Part shown: positions 22,583-24,783 of the stretch, in pieces | Layout of the letters: every line of letters starts with the position of its first letter | Position numbering within the stretch: position 1 is the first letter of the stretch | NCBI GenBank assembly: GCA_964652155.1 | Contig: CAZZBK010000089.1 | Coordinates: 1 to 24,783, forward strand | Source: CAZZBK01 sp964652155 | Lineage (GTDB): Bacteria > Planctomycetota > Planctomycetia > Pirellulales > PNKZ01 | DNA length: 24,783 nt | Reading direction: 5' to 3' | Position numbers and translations under genes: made by a program | The notes under the pieces: generated by a model | Databases searched by the model: none | What the model was told of the DNA's origin: nothing | The model's input: only the letters and a program-made list of their open reading frames with translations

Positions 22583-23830
22583 ATGTCATTGAAGCATCAA
22601 ATACCGCAAGAGAGTCGTGACGACTTGGCTAATCGCGTGTCAACTGTTTTCACTCCAGCCGCGCCGATCAGCAGAAGTGGCCTTTTTTCAGGACGGCGGG
22701 ACCAGCTCCGCCGCGTCGTCGACGCCATCAACCAACAGGGGCAGCACGCAGTCATCTACGGCGAGCGTGGCGTTGGCAAGACCTCGCTGGCAAACATCCT
22801 TTCGGATCACCTGCACGCGCCTTCCGGGGTGCTTCTCGCGCCACACGTCACCTGCGAGGCTGCGGACGACTACTCCACGTTGTGGCGGAAAGTCTTCACC
22901 GAGATTGAACTGACGAAGCGCGTCCGTTCGATCGGATTCGGAGCACACCAAGAACAGGCTGAAAGATCATCACTGGCGGATCAGTTGCCGGAGAAGTTCG
23001 GCACCGGGGAGGTGCGAAACACGCTTCGACTAATCGCGCCCACGGCGCTGCTCGTCATCATCCTCGACGAGTTCGACCGGATTCAATCGCAGGCTACAAG
23101 AGCGGCAATCGCGGACACAGTAAAGATGCTCTCTGATCACTCGGCGACCGCAACGATCGTAATGGTCGGTGTCGCGGACGCTGTCGATGACTTGATCGCG
23201 GAGCACGCGTCCGTTGAGCGCGCTCTCGTCCAGGTTCCAATGCCGAGGATGTCCAGGCCAGAGCTTGAACAAATTGTCATGAACGGGCTCGACAAGCTGG
23301 AGTTGCAGATCACTGGTGGCGCCAGAGATCGAATCGCGCGAATCTCCAGGGGGCTGCCGCACTACACCCACCTTCTCAGCCTTCACGCAACGAGGCGCGC
23401 CGTAGACGAAGGGTCTAGGCTTGTAGAGCTTCGCCATGTTGAAGGCGCAATCGAAGCCGCCATCGACGACACTAGCCAATCAACAAAGAGCGCCTATCAT
23501 CGGGCAACGATGAGTCAACGAAAGGGTAGCCTTCGTTCACACGTACTGCTTGCCTGTGCACTCGCCGACACGGACGAAATGGGCTACTTCGCGGCCGTCG
23601 ACGTGCGCGATCCTTTGAGAAAGATCACCGGTAACCAGACATACGACACTCCATCGTTCGCCCAGAACCTCAAGGAGTTCTGCGATCCTGATCGGGGGCA
23701 GGTGCTCCAAAAGACGGGCGCGTCCCATCGCCCGAGGTACCGATTCAGGATTCCACTGATGCAGCCTTTCATCGTCATGCAAGGGCTGCTCAATGGAATC
23801 AAACCTGAGAAGCTGGCCTTGGGCGACTAG
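22583..23830 (+). CDS. AAA+ ATPase, Orc/Cdc6-like (415 aa)
   Basis: I choose ATG 22583 (MSLKHQIPQESRDDLANRVS); a TTG twelve codons upstream is possible but overlaps the promoter. FSGRRDQLRRVVDAINQQGQ leads into Walker A GERGVGKTS (residues 60-68), Walker B LLVIILDEFD (156-165, D162 and E163), a sensor-1-like TIVMVGVADA (191-200) and ISRGLPHYTHLL near 255-265 as sensor 2. Residues 310-400 look like a winged-helix region. Orc/Cdc6, TnsC and STAND-like ATPases share this plan, so it could load a protein on DNA, choose transposition targets or act as a defence sensor. It is transcribed away from the transposase and its stop overlaps that of the KGG gene (shared ctag). Confidence 0.88.
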   Translation: MSLKHQIPQESRDDLANRVSTVFTPAAPISRSGLFSGRRDQLRRVVDAINQQGQHAVIYGERGVGKTSLANILSDHLHAPSGVLLAPHVTCEAADDYSTLWRKVFTEIELTKRVRSIGFGAHQEQAERSSLADQLPEKFGTGEVRNTLRLIAPTALLVIILDEFDRIQSQATRAAIADTVKMLSDHSATATIVMVGVADAVDDLIAEHASVERALVQVPMPRMSRPELEQIVMNGLDKLELQITGGARDRIARISRGLPHYTHLLSLHATRRAVDEGSRLVELRHVEGAIEAAIDDTSQSTKSAYHRATMSQRKGSLRSHVLLACALADTDEMGYFAAVDVRDPLRKITGNQTYDTPSFAQNLKEFCDPDRGQVLQKTGASHRPRYRFRIPLMQPFIVMQGLLNGIKPEKLALGD

Positions 23831-24102
23831 CGAGGCCGCTTCACGCTCCACCGCGCCGTAGCCGCAGTCTTCGCAATGGCGGACCGCTTCGCTGGGCTCA
23901 GGGCTTCGGCCCGAGCTTTGCCGCCCTTCGCGCCTCCGAGCTTCCCAAGTGCGACCGCCGAGGGGTTTTTGCCCGCGTCCTTGTCGGTCAGCGGCCTACC
24001 GTCCAACGTCTCCCCAATGGCCTGCTCAACGACGCGGCGAGCTACCGTCATGAAGTCGTGGGGCGTCCCCGTGCGCGTGGGCTTGCTTGAGCGACTAGGC
24101 AT
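23827..24102 (-). CDS. Small KGG-rich basic protein (91 aa)
   Basis: ATG 24102 gives MPSRSSKPTRTGTPHDFMTV; a GTG at 24117 is also possible. After a helical N-terminal region (VARRVVEQAIGE), residues 41-80 hold the distinctive KNPSAVALGKLGGAKGGKAR, then EALSPAKRSAIAKTAATARW. This 'ALGxLGGxKGGxAR...RxxIAKxAAxARW' pattern occurs in many small bacterial proteins of unknown function, sometimes called histone-like because of the Lys/Ala-rich sequence. It probably binds nucleic acid. It lies on the terS strand, just after the short chimeric ORF created by the insertion, so it could be expressed with the phage packaging genes. Confidence 0.75.
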   Translation of the reverse strand: MPSRSSKPTRTGTPHDFMTVARRVVEQAIGETLDGRPLTDKDAGKNPSAVALGKLGGAKGGKARAEALSPAKRSAIAKTAATARWSVKRPR

Positions 24103-24150
24103 GCTCCATGATCGCACGGGCGCGGTGATTCAGCGCGGGCCGCGAATCTG

Positions 24151-24166
24151 AAACTGACCCACTACC
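24151..24166. repeat. Terminal inverted repeat, right
   Basis: aaactgacccactacc, the exact reverse complement of the left end. Read on the minus strand, it is translated as part of the chimeric reading frame that starts at 24205. Confidence 0.93.
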
Positions 24167-24174
24167 CGCGGTTG
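24167..24174. repeat. Target-site duplication, right copy
   Basis: cgcggttg, identical to 20823-20830, directly outside the right terminal repeat. Confidence 0.9.
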
Positions 24175-24205
24175 ACTCGGCCTTCTCTGCGGTCTCATCG
24201 GACAT
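24167..24205 (-). pseudogene. 5' part of the 55-aa gene split by the transposon
   Basis: Thirteen codons, MSDETAEKAESTA, starting at an ATG that overlaps the terS stop (TGATG). The intact gene continued at 20822. After insertion the frame runs through the terminal repeat for 23 more codons (GSGSVSDSRPALNHRARAIM and on) and stops at 24095-24097, right at the start of the KGG gene. The chimera would be 36 aa. Confidence 0.8.
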
Positions 24206-24690
24206 CACGCCTCCCGCTTCCGCGCCAAGAACCGATCCAGTGGGTTCACAGGCTTCTCTGGCTCGGCTGGCGCGTCATGAATCGGCTTCCCCACAGGCGT
24301 CAGCAAGAATTGCAGTTCGAGTGTGTTGATCCGCTGCAGCAGCCCGCGATGGTTCGGCCCACCAACTTGGCCCGGATCACGCGACATCTCCCGCTCAACG
24401 ACCACCATCCGGCAGTAGCGCCCGAAGCTGAGCTCCGTCCCCGCCGTCAACGTCCGCGCCTTTACCGCGGCCGGCGCCTGCCGTTCCCACACAAGCCGCT
24501 CGGCCGCTGTCAACTCATCCGGCGCCGGAACATCCACCGCCATCGCTGGCGACTCGGCCATCACAGGCGCCGCCACCACCGCGAGGCCACGATACGCCTC
24601 AGCCCGGTGCGATGCGCCCCCATCTATGGCCCGCAGGGCTGCCGCCTTGGGCTTCCGTCCGCTCCCAGGCCTCCTACCACCTCTCGGCAT
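24205..24690 (-). CDS. terS: Terminase small subunit (161 aa)
   Basis: ATG 24690 with AGGAGG eight bases upstream. The basic start MPRGGRRPGSGRKPKAAALR is the well-known N-terminus of small terminases in siphophages. ELTAAERLVWERQAPAAVKA (about residues 59-78) and SFGRYCRMVVVEREM form the helical middle, and the C-terminus NPLDRFLARKREA ends as these proteins often do. The small subunit binds the packaging start site and hands DNA to the large subunit. Its stop overlaps the start of the 55-codon gene, so terS, the small gene and terL were one coupled unit before the transposon arrived. Confidence 0.88.
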   Translation of the reverse strand: MPRGGRRPGSGRKPKAAALRAIDGGASHRAEAYRGLAVVAAPVMAESPAMAVDVPAPDELTAAERLVWERQAPAAVKARTLTAGTELSFGRYCRMVVVEREMSRDPGQVGGPNHRGLLQRINTLELQFLLTPVGKPIHDAPAEPEKPVNPLDRFLARKREA

Positions 24691-24702
24691 GAGATCGCCT
24701 CC

Positions 24703-24732
24703 TGTCTGATTTTGTCTGATTCTGTATGACCA
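24703..24732. repeat. Three 10-bp direct repeats upstream of terS
   Basis: tgtctgattt, tgtctgattc and tgtatgacca stand head to tail at an exact 10-bp period, the third copy being diverged. The first unit touches the terS ribosome binding site. Same-face repeats at this place could bind the small terminase (a pac/cos-type site) or a translational or transcriptional regulator. The remaining bases to the window edge show nothing further. Confidence 0.5.
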
Positions 24733-24783
24733 ATTCTAGGGAACTTTGAAAGTAGGATGGGATACGGACGGTAGCGGCACGGT

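Larger units (their letters stand above)
20831..24166. mobile_element. IS1-family-like transposon carrying three passenger genes (3336 bp)
   Basis: The element is bounded by perfect 16-bp terminal inverted repeats and flanked by the 8-bp duplication cgcggttg. It contains an IS1-type transposase plus a NYN-domain protein, an AAA+ ATPase and a KGG-rich protein. IS1 elements are usually under 1 kb with only transposase functions, so this one is more than three times normal size. Deleting it with one target copy restores a 55-codon ORF overlapping both terminase genes, which fixes the boundaries and shows that insertion happened in a functional phage operon. It may be recent, since the repeats are identical and the split gene shows no further decay. 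Confidence 0.92.

Noticed and set aside
20840..24117. Passenger genes as ordinary phage genes
   Set aside because: All lie between exact inverted ends and target duplications, and their removal restores the phage operon.
20831..24166. Composite transposon with two flanking IS copies
   Set aside because: Only one transposase gene and one pair of end repeats are present; I found no internal copy of the 16-bp end.
1..24783. CRISPR arrays and tRNA genes
   Set aside because: No regularly spaced repeats of suitable length and no cloverleaf-like sequence were noticed by eye; a dedicated scan was not possible.

Overview
The window is most of the late (packaging, head, tail) module of a tailed phage or prophage with a long non-contractile tail. 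It is interrupted by a 3.3 kb transposable element. Nearly everything lies on the minus strand, so the phage genes read from the right edge to the left. GC is high, starts are ATG, GTG and one TTG, AGGAG-type ribosome binding sites are clear, and stop/start overlaps of the ATGA, GTGA, TGATG and TAATG types link many neighbours. This fits a high-GC Gram-negative bacterial host. The sequence alone does not give a phylum, and no integrase, tRNA or attachment site is visible to show whether it is a prophage.

Right to left: small terminase (24205-24690) with three 10-bp direct repeats just upstream; a 55-codon gene split by the transposon; large terminase (18931-20697); a small HTH regulator with an inverted-repeat operator; a 47-aa membrane protein; portal; HK97-type prohead protease; major capsid; a head protein of unknown role; a 65-aa protein; the connector, closure, gp10-like and tail-terminator-like series; a 67-aa Cys protein; two paralogous tail-tube-like proteins; a G/T tail chaperone pair with a -1 frameshift heptamer; tape measure (790 aa); hub-like protein; and a fibre with a C-terminal S74-like region. 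Then come two small coiled-coil proteins, an HNH endonuclease on the opposite strand, a possible glycoside hydrolase, a proline-rich protein, four very small proteins (two with hydrophobic segments) and, at the left edge, the first 514 codons of a secreted protein that runs into a GDSL/SGNH-like motif.

The most interesting part is 20831-24166. It has perfect 16-bp terminal inverted repeats, an 8-bp target duplication (cgcggttg) and an IS1-family single-ORF transposase, plus three passenger genes: a NYN-domain predicted nuclease, an Orc/Cdc6-like AAA+ ATPase, and a small KGG-rich basic protein. Removing the element and one target copy restores a 55-codon ORF that overlaps terS (TGATG) and terL (GTGA), so the insertion boundaries are nearly certain. 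The passenger genes may be a defence module or transposition helpers; the sequence does not decide between these.

No stretch of more than 300 bp lacks a gene. The largest gaps are 18732-18930 (regulator promoter/operator region), 21500-21658 (between transposase and NYN gene, with hairpins) and 1545-1661 (nothing recognised except the ribosome binding site of the leftmost gene).
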